Shown: in pieces, positions 34,688 through 44,118 of the stretch
Numbering within the stretch: the stretch's first letter is position 1
Layout of the letters: each line of letters starts with the position of its first letter
Source: Tindallia magadiensis
GTDB lineage: Bacteria; Bacillota; Clostridia; Peptostreptococcales; Tindalliaceae
DNA: 64,000 nt
Assembly (NCBI RefSeq): GCF_900113635.1
Contig: NZ_FOQA01000001.1
Coordinates: 124,001 to 188,000, forward strand
Direction of reading: 5' to 3'
Notes under the pieces: model-generated
Database searches by the model: none
What the model saw: the letters and a program-made list of their open reading frames with translations, nothing else
Told to the model about the DNA's origin: nothing
Made by a program: the position numbers and the translations under genes

Positions 34688-35992
34688 ATGAACATGTTAG
34701 ATCTAATTTATAAAAAGCGCAACGGTGAAACATTAAAAAAGGAAGAGATTTCCTTCTTTGTAAATGCTGTTACAAACAATTCTGTTCCTGATTACCAAAT
34801 AGCTGCTTTTTTAATGGCTGTTTTTTTTCAAAAAATGAACAATGACGAAACAACAGATCTTACAGAAGCAATGATGAATTCAGGCGAAATTGTTTCCTTG
34901 GCTAAAATTGATGGTATTAAAGTAGATAAGCATAGTACTGGTGGTGTTGGTGACAAAACGACGATTGCTCTAGGACCAATGGTTGCTGCCTGTGGAGTTC
35001 CAGTAGCAAAAATGTCTGGAAGAGGATTAGGACATACTGGTGGAACTATTGATAAGCTCGAAGCATTTACAGGTATCAAAACAGATATGAGTATAGATGC
35101 TTTTATTCAGCGAGTTAATGATATTCAGCTAGCTGTCGCAGGGCAAACATCAAATCTGGCACCAGCCGATAAAAAATTATATGCCTTAAGAGATGTTACA
35201 GGAACAGTGGACAACACCTCATTAATAGCTAGCAGCGTTATGTCTAAGAAGCTGGCATCTGGCGCTGATGCCATTGTTTTAGATGTTAAATATGGTAGTG
35301 GCGCTTTTATGAAAACTTCAGTAGAAGCTGAAGAATTAGCTACTTTAATGGTGACAATCGGCAAAAAACTTAATCGTAAAATTATCGCGTTAGTTACAGA
35401 TATGGATCAGCCACTGGGATATGCTGTTGGAAACACACTTGAAGTAATAGAAGCAATTAATGTTTTAAAGGGCAAAGGACCAGAAGATGTTACACATCTA
35501 TGCGTAGAACTAGGAGCACAAATTCTTGTTTTAGCTAAAAAAACAGATTCTTTACCTATTGCTAGGAATATGATGAAAGAAACCATAAATAATGGTAGTG
35601 CTTTGAATAAGTTGAAGCAGTTTGTTCAACTACAGAATGGAGACCCCGGATTGATAGATTCTGCTGAACCATTATTGGCAGCAAAATTTCAACACAATGT
35701 TCTTGCGAAAGAAAGTGGATTTGTTTACGCTATTAATGCTGAGCATGTCGGAAAAGCTGCATTAACTTTAGGAGCAGGTCGCATTACAAAAGATAGCGTT
35801 ATTGACTTGGATGTTGGTATTGTCTTAAATAAGAAACGAGGGGAATATGTAAACGTAAATGAATCGATTGCTGCCATTCACTCTAATGACTATGAATTAA
35901 TATCAGAAGCAGAAAAATGGATAAGACATGCTTATCATTTCAAGCAAGAGAAACCTGAAGAAGTAGAAATGATACAAAAGATTATTAAATAG
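34688..35992 (+). CDS. pdp: Pyrimidine-nucleoside phosphorylase
   Basis: Phosphorolysis of uridine/thymidine giving (deoxy)ribose 1-phosphate for DeoB. The family signature SGRGLGHTGGTIDKLEA is intact, with KHSTGGVGDKT for phosphate and ASSVMSKKLASGAD for the base. 434 residues match pyn/pdp of Bacillus and Geobacillus. GAGGGA precedes the ATG after a 98-base gap from deoB. Confidence 0.95.
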   Translation: MNMLDLIYKKRNGETLKKEEISFFVNAVTNNSVPDYQIAAFLMAVFFQKMNNDETTDLTEAMMNSGEIVSLAKIDGIKVDKHSTGGVGDKTTIALGPMVAACGVPVAKMSGRGLGHTGGTIDKLEAFTGIKTDMSIDAFIQRVNDIQLAVAGQTSNLAPADKKLYALRDVTGTVDNTSLIASSVMSKKLASGADAIVLDVKYGSGAFMKTSVEAEELATLMVTIGKKLNRKIIALVTDMDQPLGYAVGNTLEVIEAINVLKGKGPEDVTHLCVELGAQILVLAKKTDSLPIARNMMKETINNGSALNKLKQFVQLQNGDPGLIDSAEPLLAAKFQHNVLAKESGFVYAINAEHVGKAALTLGAGRITKDSVIDLDVGIVLNKKRGEYVNVNESIAAIHSNDYELISEAEKWIRHAYHFKQEKPEEVEMIQKIIK

Positions 35993-36012
35993 TTTTACGA
36001 AAGGATGTTAGT

Positions 36013-38634
36013 ATGAAGCTCATCACCAGCCATCAAAATCTGGATTTTGATGGACTTGCTAGTATGGTTGCTTGTTCTAAGCTACATCCAGATGCGGTGA
36101 TGGCTTTTTCTGGTAATTTAGAACAAGAAGTTAAACGATTTTATACTTTTTACAAGAATGTATTATCTATACGATTTTCTAATAAAATTAAGATAGAACA
36201 TATAACTAATCTTATCATTGTTGATATTCATACTTCAGATCGTATAGGAAAGTTCAAGGGAATTGTAGATAAAATACCTGTGACTATTTATGATCATCAT
36301 TTTCCAAATGACAGAGCAATACCAGGTGCTTGTCTTCATATGCACAAATATGGTGCTTGTATTACTATTTTAATTGAAGAATTAATGAAAAAAGATATTG
36401 AAATCAACCCTTTTGAGGCAACACTTTTTGCACTGGGTATTTATGCAGATACCAATTGCCTTACTTTCTCTAATACTACAAGTCAAGATGCTAAGGCTTT
36501 ATCTTTTTTATTAGAAAAAGAAGCTAATTTAGAAATTATTAATGATTATATACAAGATACTTGGAGCCCAGAACATGAAGAAGTGTTTACTATGTTGCTT
36601 CATAACTCTGAGACAATGGAAATAAATCACTTTAGAGTAGCTATTGCGACTTACACAAGTCAAAAATTTGTTAATGAAGTAGGAATTATAGCAAACAAAG
36701 TCTTAGATGTTCTCAGAGCTGATGCTGTTTTTTTAATTGTCCGAATGGAAGAACGTTGTTATCTAATAGGCAGAAGTGTGGAAGATAATATCAATATACC
36801 TTTTACACTGCAGAAATTTAAGGGAGCTGGTCATCCGAGAGCGGCATCAGCAACAGTGCGTGATGGTAATCCAGAACAATTAAAGACTGAATTATTAAAA
36901 GAGTTACCTAAGCGAATTGCCCCTCAGGTTGTTGCAAAAGAAATAATGAGCTGGCCAGTAAAATCTCTTGATGAAAATGTATCTATTGATGAAGCAAATC
37001 GCATTATGCTAAGATATGGTCATACTGGAATGCCTGTTATTGATGAAAATAAAAAAATATCTGGCATTATATCGCGTACAGATATCGAAAAAGCTATGAA
37101 TCACGGGCTGTCCCATGCGCCTATTAAAGCATTCATGAGCCATGATGTTGTAACAATTAAACCCTCTACCTCATTAAATGAAATTAACGAGCTGTTAGTA
37201 ACTCATAATATAGGAAGATTACCTGTTGTTGAGAATAATCGCTTAACAGGTATTGTTACTAGAACAGACTTACTAAAATATCTACATGGTACTAATAGTT
37301 CTTACTGGTACCAACAGCTTTTTAGTGATAATGACGAACGAATATATCAATCCTCAGAATCAATTGATCGTCTTCCTTCTAAAATAAAAAACTTATTATT
37401 ACTAGCAGGTCAAGTTGGTGATGAGTTAGATCAAAAGGTTTATATTGTAGGTGGTTTTGTAAGGGATTTGCTTTTAAAAACAGATAACTGGGATTTGGAT
37501 TTTGTTACAGAAGGAGATGGCATTGAGTTTGCTAGACAGTTAAGTCAAAGAGTAGGTGGTAAGTTAACCATACATGAAAAGTTTGGAACAGCTGTAATTA
37601 AACTTCCTCAATTTATCTCTATTGATGTCGTTACGGCACGTAGAGAATATTATGAGTACCCAGCAGCCCTACCAAAAGTTGAGCGAAGCAATATATGGAG
37701 TGATTTGTTTCGGCGTGACTTTACTATTAACTGTATGGCTATTGCACTTAACCAAGATAATTTTGGTGAATTGATAGATTATTTTAATGGTATGAAAGAC
37801 TTGCAAAATAAACAAATTAGAGTTCTTTATAATTTAAGTTTTATAGAAGATCCGACCAGAATTTTTAGAGCTATTCGTTTTGCAGCTAGATTTGGTTTTA
37901 CTATTGAAAAATCAACAAGTCAATATATTGAACAAGCGGTCAATGCAAATATGCTAGAAAAGTTGAGTAATGATCGAATTCGCGAAGAAATCATTCATAT
38001 TATTCGAGAACAAGATGTTCTAGATCAAAGCTTACAAATGCTGAATTTATTTAAAATATTCAAATCCTTAGATGCATCCTTTATTATTAGCAGTATGGTG
38101 ATTCAAAAAGTAAAGAATGTCCGTTTTTCTTTGGAAGGTTTTCGACAATTGTCGAGTAAACCATTTAACCAGACTGTAGTAATGATGATGCAGTTAATAT
38201 CAGAAGTAGAGACAGATAACATATCGAGAGTTCTAAAAAAACTAATAGCAAATGAAACACTAATTAATTCTATTACTCAATCGATGGCTAAGAGAAAAAA
38301 TGTATATGAAATTTTGAGTCAAGAAGAAGTTGATCGATATACAATCTATACAACATTAAAGCCTCATTCAGATGAAGCGCTTATCTTTTTCTATAATGAC
38401 TCAGAAAATCCTTATATTAGGCACTATATCGCTTTTTACAAACTAAAACTATCTTCTATTCATATAAAGATCACTGGCAAAGACCTTCAAGAAATGGGGA
38501 TAAAGCCTGGTCCTATTTATAAAATTATTATGGATAGTGTATTAAAAGCAAAAGTGTTGGGGACAATATATGATCGTAACGGTGAACTTGAATTTGCCAA
38601 ACAAAAATATCAACGATTAAAAGGAGAAAGCTGA
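36013..38634 (+). CDS. DHH-CBS-CBS-tRNA nucleotidyltransferase (CCA/A-adding type)
   Basis: An 873-residue multi-domain protein. An N-terminal DHH/DHHA1 phosphoesterase (DFDGLASM, about 12-19; YDHHFPND, about 93-100; GHPRAASATV) is followed by two CBS domains (about 315-435), then a class II nucleotidyltransferase head (IVGGFVRDLLL, then DLDFV with the catalytic aspartates), RRDFTINCMA, the ATP-selecting EDPTRIFRAIRFAARFGF and a helical body. Such fusions occur in Clostridia and Aquifex relatives and act in tRNA 3' end synthesis. CBS domains usually sense adenosine nucleotides. Whether it adds CCA or only A cannot be told from sequence. Confidence 0.92.
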   Translation: MKLITSHQNLDFDGLASMVACSKLHPDAVMAFSGNLEQEVKRFYTFYKNVLSIRFSNKIKIEHITNLIIVDIHTSDRIGKFKGIVDKIPVTIYDHHFPNDRAIPGACLHMHKYGACITILIEELMKKDIEINPFEATLFALGIYADTNCLTFSNTTSQDAKALSFLLEKEANLEIINDYIQDTWSPEHEEVFTMLLHNSETMEINHFRVAIATYTSQKFVNEVGIIANKVLDVLRADAVFLIVRMEERCYLIGRSVEDNINIPFTLQKFKGAGHPRAASATVRDGNPEQLKTELLKELPKRIAPQVVAKEIMSWPVKSLDENVSIDEANRIMLRYGHTGMPVIDENKKISGIISRTDIEKAMNHGLSHAPIKAFMSHDVVTIKPSTSLNEINELLVTHNIGRLPVVENNRLTGIVTRTDLLKYLHGTNSSYWYQQLFSDNDERIYQSSESIDRLPSKIKNLLLLAGQVGDELDQKVYIVGGFVRDLLLKTDNWDLDFVTEGDGIEFARQLSQRVGGKLTIHEKFGTAVIKLPQFISIDVVTARREYYEYPAALPKVERSNIWSDLFRRDFTINCMAIALNQDNFGELIDYFNGMKDLQNKQIRVLYNLSFIEDPTRIFRAIRFAARFGFTIEKSTSQYIEQAVNANMLEKLSNDRIREEIIHIIREQDVLDQSLQMLNLFKIFKSLDASFIISSMVIQKVKNVRFSLEGFRQLSSKPFNQTVVMMMQLISEVETDNISRVLKKLIANETLINSITQSMAKRKNVYEILSQEEVDRYTIYTTLKPHSDEALIFFYNDSENPYIRHYIAFYKLKLSSIHIKITGKDLQEMGIKPGPIYKIIMDSVLKAKVLGTIYDRNGELEFAKQKYQRLKGES

Positions 38635-39260
38635 TGTTTAATTTAGATCCAACAAGAATTATGATGATATTACCTGGTATTTTAATCGGTCTAACCATCC
38701 ATGAGTTTTCTCATGGATATACAGCCTATTTACTGGGAGACGATACGGCGCGAAACCAAGGACGGTTAACATTAAACCCTGTTGCTCATATTGACCCTGT
38801 TGGTTTTTTTATGCTAATATTTGCTGGGTTTGGTTGGGCGAAACCAGTACCGATAAATCCTTATTATTTTACAGACCGCAGAAAAGGTACATTTTTAGTA
38901 TCCATTGCAGGTCCAGTCTCAAATATTATTATGGCATTTCTATTGACAACTCTGTTAGGAATCTTGATGCGCACCGTTGGTACAAGCTTTGCAGTGCAAC
39001 GTATTATCCTATCAGCCGTTTCTATTAACTTGGTCCTAGCCGTTTTTAATCTCTTTCCAATACCTCCATTAGATGGATCTAAAATAGTCATGTCACTATT
39101 CCCATCAAGATTTGAAGAAACATTTTACCAAATTGAGCAATATTCTGTGATTATCTTAGTGATACTTCTCGTTTTTGGAGTGATTCGAAATATTTTATTT
39201 CCTATCGTAGATGTGCTTTACAATATATTGCTTCTATATTTAAGTATGATTGTTTTCTAG
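38634..39260 (+). CDS. Site-2 protease family (M50) membrane protein
   Basis: A membrane metalloprotease of 208 residues with zinc motif HEFSH (23-27), GWAKPVPIN, and the second ligand region NLFPIPPLDGSKI. Several membrane helices are visible. It resembles YwhC/YdgF-type short M50 proteins lacking PDZ domains, not RseP. The substrate is unknown. Its ATG overlaps the preceding stop by one base, and it leads into scpAB, the usual clostridial order. Confidence 0.9.
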   Translation: MFNLDPTRIMMILPGILIGLTIHEFSHGYTAYLLGDDTARNQGRLTLNPVAHIDPVGFFMLIFAGFGWAKPVPINPYYFTDRRKGTFLVSIAGPVSNIIMAFLLTTLLGILMRTVGTSFAVQRIILSAVSINLVLAVFNLFPIPPLDGSKIVMSLFPSRFEETFYQIEQYSVIILVILLVFGVIRNILFPIVDVLYNILLLYLSMIVF

Positions 39261-39293
39261 TTAAAGATAATTATTAAAGAAGGTGAATACCAT

Positions 39294-40058
39294 ATGTCAT
39301 ATCACTTGAAACTGAAAGCTTTTGAAGGACCACTCGACTTATTATATCACCTCATCCAATTAAATGAGATAGATATCTATGATATTCCAATACATGAGAT
39401 AACAGACCAGTATATGGATTATCTACAAACAATACAATCATTAGATTTGGAAATAGCTAGTGAGTTTTTGTTGATGGCAGCGACTTTGCTCGAAATTAAA
39501 TCACGTATGCTTCTTCCAAAAGAAGAAAAAAATGATGAAGATACAACAGATGAAAACGACCCTAGAGAGGAACTCGTAAATAAACTTTTAGAATATCAGA
39601 TGTATAAAGCTGCAGCTGCTGACCTGAAGCACAGAGAAGAACAAGTTCCTAACACTTACTTTAAAAGCCAGGAAGACTTATCTAAATATTTAATGGATAG
39701 TGGTGATGATGGACTGCTTGATGATTCTATTGATATTAATGGTCTGAAAGAAATATTTGAAAAAGTTTTATTAACTTCTATCAGGCGAAAGTCATCTATA
39801 CAAACATCAAAACCTATATATCTTGCTAATGAAACCTATAAGGTTTCCCAGCAAATGTTAAAAATCAAGAAGGCATTGCGTTCTTCCAATAAAACTTTGT
39901 CCTTCACTGATTTTTTTATTAGTTTATCTTGTAAAGAAGAAGTAGTAGTAACCTTTTTAGCTTTGTTAGAAATGATTCAAAAAGGTTTAGTAACAGTGAA
40001 CAGTATTGACGATAGCATTAATGATAGGATTGATTCGGAAATAAAGGAAGTGTCGTAA
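39294..40058 (+). CDS. scpA: Segregation and condensation protein A
   Basis: The kleisin subunit of the SMC-ScpAB condensin. The N-terminal FEGPLDLLYHLIQLNEIDIYDIPI binds the SMC neck. An acidic linker (about 80-100) and a C-terminal winged helix (FTDFFISLSCKEEVVVTFLALLEMIQKGLV) binding the SMC head follow. 254 residues are standard. AAGGTG precedes the ATG. Confidence 0.95.
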   Translation: MSYHLKLKAFEGPLDLLYHLIQLNEIDIYDIPIHEITDQYMDYLQTIQSLDLEIASEFLLMAATLLEIKSRMLLPKEEKNDEDTTDENDPREELVNKLLEYQMYKAAAADLKHREEQVPNTYFKSQEDLSKYLMDSGDDGLLDDSIDINGLKEIFEKVLLTSIRRKSSIQTSKPIYLANETYKVSQQMLKIKKALRSSNKTLSFTDFFISLSCKEEVVVTFLALLEMIQKGLVTVNSIDDSINDRIDSEIKEVS

Positions 40059-40059
40059 A

Positions 40060-40605
40060 ATGAGTGTTGAGAAGAAAAAAGCGGTGATTGAAGCATTGCT
40101 ATTTGCATGGGGAGAGGAAATATCTGTAAAAGAAATATCAAAAGCTACTGGTTATTCCTATCATGAAGTTAGATTACTCTTAACGCAAATGGAAGAAGAT
40201 TACAAATTCTATCATCGTGGTATTATCCTTTTACGGATGGGAGACTATTATCAGCTTTCAACAAACCCTGCTTACTCACAATATATAGAAAAATTGATTT
40301 CTCCACAAAAATGCAAATCAATATCACAAGCTGTTCTAGAAACCCTGGCCATCATCGCATATAAGCAACCTATCACAAGGTCGTTAGTGGATAGTATAAG
40401 AGGTGTAAAATCGGATCATGCTATTAGAACTTTGCTTGATAAAGATTTAATTGAAATAAAAGGACGCTTAGATAAAATAGGAAAACCAATCCTCTATGGT
40501 ACAACACATACTTTCTTGAAATCTTTTGGATTAACGACACTTGACGAATTACCGAATATAGAAGTTTTTACACCCTCAGAAAATGATGATCATCTTGACA
40601 TATAA
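40060..40605 (+). CDS. scpB: Segregation and condensation protein B
   Basis: The partner of ScpA, made of two winged-helix domains. The N-terminal VIEALLFAWGEEISVKEISKATG and the central LSQA-type segment SQAVLETLAIIAYKQPITR are diagnostic. It starts one base after scpA ends, so it is translationally coupled. 181 residues is normal. Confidence 0.95.
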   Translation: MSVEKKKAVIEALLFAWGEEISVKEISKATGYSYHEVRLLLTQMEEDYKFYHRGIILLRMGDYYQLSTNPAYSQYIEKLISPQKCKSISQAVLETLAIIAYKQPITRSLVDSIRGVKSDHAIRTLLDKDLIEIKGRLDKIGKPILYGTTHTFLKSFGLTTLDELPNIEVFTPSENDDHLDI

Positions 40606-40610
40606 CTGAG

Positions 40611-40652
40611 AACATACTATTCTTAAAATGTATATTTAGGGAATAGTATGTT
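40611..40652. repeat. 12-bp perfect inverted repeat before the tyrosine recombinase gene
   Basis: AACATACTATTC (40611-40622) and GAATAGTATGTT (40641-40652) flank 18 A+T-rich bases between scpB and the recombinase gene. No T run follows, so it is a weak terminator candidate. An operator or a recombinase site is possible. Confidence 0.6.
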
Positions 40653-40670
40653 GGTATAGGAGGATGTTTA

Positions 40671-41825
40671 ATGAGAACCCATATAAAAACCAACTCGGAT
40701 AAAACAATTCGTATTCACAATAAAAGTAACATTCCAGATTTTTTAGTTCTTCAGAAACAAAAAATGATCCAAAAATGTATTGATATTGAATCTAAACTTC
40801 CTTCTTTTTTGTCTGACTTTTTTTTATTTCTAAAGTCTTCTGTTGCTACTTCTACCAGATTAGCATATCTTGAAGATATACATTTCTTTTGCTTATACCT
40901 GATAAAAGAAACTAATAAAACAGATGCAGAATCCCCTTCACATATATCTTTAGACACTTTCGAAGATATTACAGCTAAAGATATTAACTTTTTTTTAGGA
41001 CAATATTGCAGTAGATATGTAATTGAAGGAGATCAGTCTTTTAAGGTAATGGAAAATCATCAGCGTTCTTTAGCACGAAAAAAATCCTCATTATCAGTTA
41101 TGTTTAAGAATTTATTTAGAGATGATTTAATATCGAAAAACATAACAGATGGGTTTAATCCCATACAACTTCCAAAGCCACAGCCAGACGCAATAAAAAG
41201 ACTGGAGATCGACGAAGTAGTAAAACTGTTAGATGCAGTAGAAAATGGTGATTTGCTAACGGATAAAGCAAAAAAATATTGGGAAAAAACGAAATATAGA
41301 GATAGAGCAATTCTTGTTCTTTTTTTAACTTATGGACTTAGACTAAATGAATTACAGCAACTAAATATATCTTCTTTCAATTTTAACAGAGGAGAGTTCA
41401 AATTATATAGAAAACGTGGAAAAGAAAGCCTTATGCCAATCAACTATTCTTGTGAAGAAGTGATTAAAGATTATATTCATTACGAAAGAGTGCCCGATGA
41501 AAACGTTTCTGCTGAACACCAAGATGCACTCTTTTTATCATTACAAAAGCGTCGGATGACAATTCGTGCCATTCGTAATATGGTTAAAAAATATACATCG
41601 CTGATTCTTGGAACTTCTGCTAAAAATGGGTATAGTCCTCATAAGCTTAGAGCTACAGCAGCTACAGCTCTCATACAGCAAGGATTTTCAATTTTTGATG
41701 TTCAAAATTTAATGGATCATGATAATGTAACAACTACACAGCTTTATGCTGCACATAAAAAAGATGCGAAAAGGGAACTGGTGAAAAATTTCGAATGGGT
41801 TGACGGCAAAAATGATGAATCATAA
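40671..41825 (+). CDS. Tyrosine-type recombinase/integrase beside lexA
   Basis: A phage-integrase-family protein (384 residues). It has an N-terminal SAM-like domain and the catalytic pattern Arg in YGLRLNELQQL, Lys in RKRGKES, HxxR in SPHKLRATAATAL, His in MDHDNVTTTQ and nucleophile Tyr in QLYAAH. It is longer than XerC/D, with an N-terminal extension of about 50 residues. It lies in a housekeeping stretch between scpB and lexA, with no sign of a prophage, so it is probably a resident clostridial recombinase rather than a mobile integrase. AGGAGG precedes the ATG. Confidence 0.88.
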   Translation: MRTHIKTNSDKTIRIHNKSNIPDFLVLQKQKMIQKCIDIESKLPSFLSDFFLFLKSSVATSTRLAYLEDIHFFCLYLIKETNKTDAESPSHISLDTFEDITAKDINFFLGQYCSRYVIEGDQSFKVMENHQRSLARKKSSLSVMFKNLFRDDLISKNITDGFNPIQLPKPQPDAIKRLEIDEVVKLLDAVENGDLLTDKAKKYWEKTKYRDRAILVLFLTYGLRLNELQQLNISSFNFNRGEFKLYRKRGKESLMPINYSCEEVIKDYIHYERVPDENVSAEHQDALFLSLQKRRMTIRAIRNMVKKYTSLILGTSAKNGYSPHKLRATAATALIQQGFSIFDVQNLMDHDNVTTTQLYAAHKKDAKRELVKNFEWVDGKNDES

Positions 41826-41839
41826 GCATTTTTAGAATA

Positions 41840-41874
41840 TGAACGTTTGTTTGTTTTATTATATATGATATAAT
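41840..41874 (+). promoter_or_regulatory. lexA promoter with SOS (LexA) box
   Basis: TGAACGTTTGTTTG (41840-41853) fits the Gram-positive LexA box CGAACRNRYGTTYG at 12 of 14 positions and overlaps the likely -35. TATAAT is at 41869-41874. LexA should repress its own gene. Confidence 0.8.
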
Positions 41875-41902
41875 GGCAGCATATTGAAGGGAGTGAGTCA
41901 AT

Positions 41903-42523
41903 TTGTACGAAGATTTAACAATAAAACAAAAGTGTGTATTAAACTTTTTAAAAGAAACAGTTTTACAAAGAGGGTATCCACCATCTGTTCGTGAGATCGG
42001 TGAAGCAGTTGACTTAAAATCAACTTCGACTGTACACAGTCACTTAACAAACTTAGAAAAAAAAGGATATATTAAAAGGGACCCTGCGAAACCTCGAGCT
42101 ATTGAAATTATAAACTATCAAAATCAAGATCAAAATATAAGTAAAAGAATGATAAATGTCCCATTAGTAGGTAAAGTAACTGCTGGAGAACCTGTCTTGG
42201 CAACTGAAAATATTGAGGATGTTTTTCCGTTACCAGTTGATTTTTTAGACACATCTGAAGATATCTTTATGTTAACAATTGAAGGATCATCTATGATTGA
42301 AGCAGGCATACTTGACGGAGACCAGGTAATTGTAAAAAAACAAAGCACTGCTGAAAATGGCGATATAGTTGTTGCTTTACTTGAAGATGAAGCAACTGTT
42401 AAACGTTTTTTTAAAGAAGAAAAAGGATTCCGTTTACAGCCTGAAAACTGTCATATGGAACCCTTATATGTTTCTGAAGTATTCATTTTAGGTAGAATAA
42501 TTGGCTTAATACGACGATTTTAG
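41903..42523 (+). CDS. lexA: SOS repressor LexA
   Basis: An N-terminal winged helix ([30 protein letters not shown] with STSTVHSHL) is joined to an S24 self-cleaving domain. The scissile Ala-Gly is in KVTAGEPV, the catalytic Ser in [11 protein letters not shown], and the Lys in ATVKRFF. RecA-stimulated cleavage lifts SOS repression. The TTG start at 41903 follows GGGAG, and the promoter has a LexA box. It converges on the next gene with a five-base gap and no hairpin. Confidence 0.96.
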   Translation: MYEDLTIKQKCVLNFLKETVLQRGYPPSVREIGEAVDLKSTSTVHSHLTNLEKKGYIKRDPAKPRAIEIINYQNQDQNISKRMINVPLVGKVTAGEPVLATENIEDVFPLPVDFLDTSEDIFMLTIEGSSMIEAGILDGDQVIVKKQSTAENGDIVVALLEDEATVKRFFKEEKGFRLQPENCHMEPLYVSEVFILGRIIGLIRRF

Positions 42524-42528
42524 AGATT

Positions 42529-43800
42529 TTAGACTATTTTTTCAAGACTATCTAAAGCTTTCATAATTCCTAATTTCGAGTGTGTATAGGTTAATCCTCC
42601 CTGCAGGTAAACATTGTAGGGAGTACGCATAGGTCCATCTGCACTTAGTTCTATTGAAGAGCCTTGTATAAATGCACCAGCTGCCATAATTACTTGATCT
42701 TTATATCCAGGCATACTCCATGGAAGTGGCTTTACAAACGCATCAACTGGTGCTGCTTCCTGTATTCCTTTACAAAATGCCATAAGCTTTTGTGGACAGT
42801 TTAATTGAATCGCTTGAATAATATCACTTCTCTTGTCTTCTGGTTTTGGGTTGACAAAATAACCATATTCACGAAAAACATGTGACGCTAGTATAGCGCC
42901 TTTGACTGCTTCACTTACAGTATTTGGAGCCAAAAAGAAACCTTGCAAAACTGTTCGCGAAGTTCCAAAAGTCAAGCCACACTCCTTACCTATCCCTGGA
43001 GCTGTTAAACGTTGTGACACCAGCTCTATCAAAGACGCTCTTCCAGCAACATAGCCGCCTGTTAAGACAATGCCACCACCGGGATTTTTTATCAAAGACC
43101 CTGCCATGATATCTGCTCCTACTGAAGTTGGTTCTTTTGTTTCTAGAAACTCACCATAACAGTTATCAACCATTACGATTGAGTCTGGTCGTTTTATTTT
43201 AACAAGTTCTATAACATGTTTCATTTGTTCAATAGAAATTGCTGGTCTAAAACTATATCCTGTTGAACGTTGTAAATATACCATTTTAGGATTTAAGCTA
43301 TCAAGTTTTTTTTCTACTTCTTCCTCATTAATTGAACCATTTTCTTTCAACTCTATTTGCTCATATCTAATACTCAAATTTTTTAAACTGTGTGGATAGT
43401 TCCCTTCTAAGCCAATTGTACTGTGCAATGTATCATACGGAGGACCAGTAATGGAAATCATACATTCTCCAGGATTAAGCAATGATGTTAAGCATAAACT
43501 TATCGCATGTGTTCCATTAACAATGTTTGGCCGAACTAAAGCATCTTCTGCATCGAAAGCTTCAGCAAAAATGCTTTCAACTTTTTCACGACCTAAATCA
43601 TTATATCCATAACCAGTAGTCCAGTTGAAGTGCTGATCACTTAATTGGTGTTTTTGCATTGCGTGAATTACTTTGTATTGGTTCTCTTCCTTGATTTGAT
43701 CGCATTCCATAAAAATGGAAGCCAATTGCTTTTCTGAGGCCTCCACATCTTTTATAATTTTAGCGTCTATTTGATAATTATTTATAAGCATTGATGACAT
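42529..43800 (-). CDS. Methionine gamma-lyase family PLP protein (YnbB-like)
   Basis: A fold-type I PLP enzyme (423 residues), once annotated as aluminium resistance protein. The likely PLP lysine is in GSLIKNPGGGIVLTGGY; VDNCYGEF and QRSTGYSFRP line the cofactor. The homologue YnbB lies next to hfq and miaA in Bacillus, as here. Activity on cystathionine or methionine is assumed from the family and has little direct proof. The ATG lies 11 bases after GGAGG, slightly long. Confidence 0.88.
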   Translation of the reverse strand: MSSMLINNYQIDAKIIKDVEASEKQLASIFMECDQIKEENQYKVIHAMQKHQLSDQHFNWTTGYGYNDLGREKVESIFAEAFDAEDALVRPNIVNGTHAISLCLTSLLNPGECMISITGPPYDTLHSTIGLEGNYPHSLKNLSIRYEQIELKENGSINEEEVEKKLDSLNPKMVYLQRSTGYSFRPAISIEQMKHVIELVKIKRPDSIVMVDNCYGEFLETKEPTSVGADIMAGSLIKNPGGGIVLTGGYVAGRASLIELVSQRLTAPGIGKECGLTFGTSRTVLQGFFLAPNTVSEAVKGAILASHVFREYGYFVNPKPEDKRSDIIQAIQLNCPQKLMAFCKGIQEAAPVDAFVKPLPWSMPGYKDQVIMAAGAFIQGSSIELSADGPMRTPYNVYLQGGLTYTHSKLGIMKALDSLEKIV

Positions 43801-43859
43801 TCGGTATCATTTCCTCCAGATGTAGTATATAAGAAATATTGAGTAGCTGCCAAGATAAT

Positions 43860-44114
43860 TTATTCTGAAATACTTGAGCTGTGTTGTTGAGAAGATTGAT
43901 AAAAGTTTATAGGCTTTGAGGGAATAATTGTTGATATTGCATGCTTGTAGATTAATTGTTGCTTACCTTCTGTATCAAGTACAAGGGTATAATTATCGAA
44001 ACCTTTTACTAGTCCTTTAAGTTGAAAGCCATTAATTAAATAAACAACTATTGAAATGTTTTCTTTGCGTACGTGATTAAGAAAAACATCTTGTAAGTTC
44101 ACATTATTTTTCAC
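43860..44114 (-). CDS. hfq: RNA chaperone Hfq
   Basis: An 84-residue Sm-like hexamer. It has Sm1 ([25 protein letters not shown]) and Sm2 ([12 protein letters not shown], where Bacillus/E. coli have YKHAIST-type residues). The C-terminal tail is short and Ser/Gln-rich. The gene lies four bases after miaA ends, the usual miaA-hfq order. Small-RNA roles in clostridia are partly established. Confidence 0.95.
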   Translation of the reverse strand: MKNNVNLQDVFLNHVRKENISIVVYLINGFQLKGLVKGFDNYTLVLDTEGKQQLIYKHAISTIIPSKPINFYQSSQQHSSSISE

Positions 44115-44118
44115 TGCA

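Noticed and set aside
40671-41825. Integrated mobile element signalled by the tyrosine recombinase
   Set aside because: Flanking genes are core (scpAB, lexA), with no direct repeats, tRNA target or phage genes in view.
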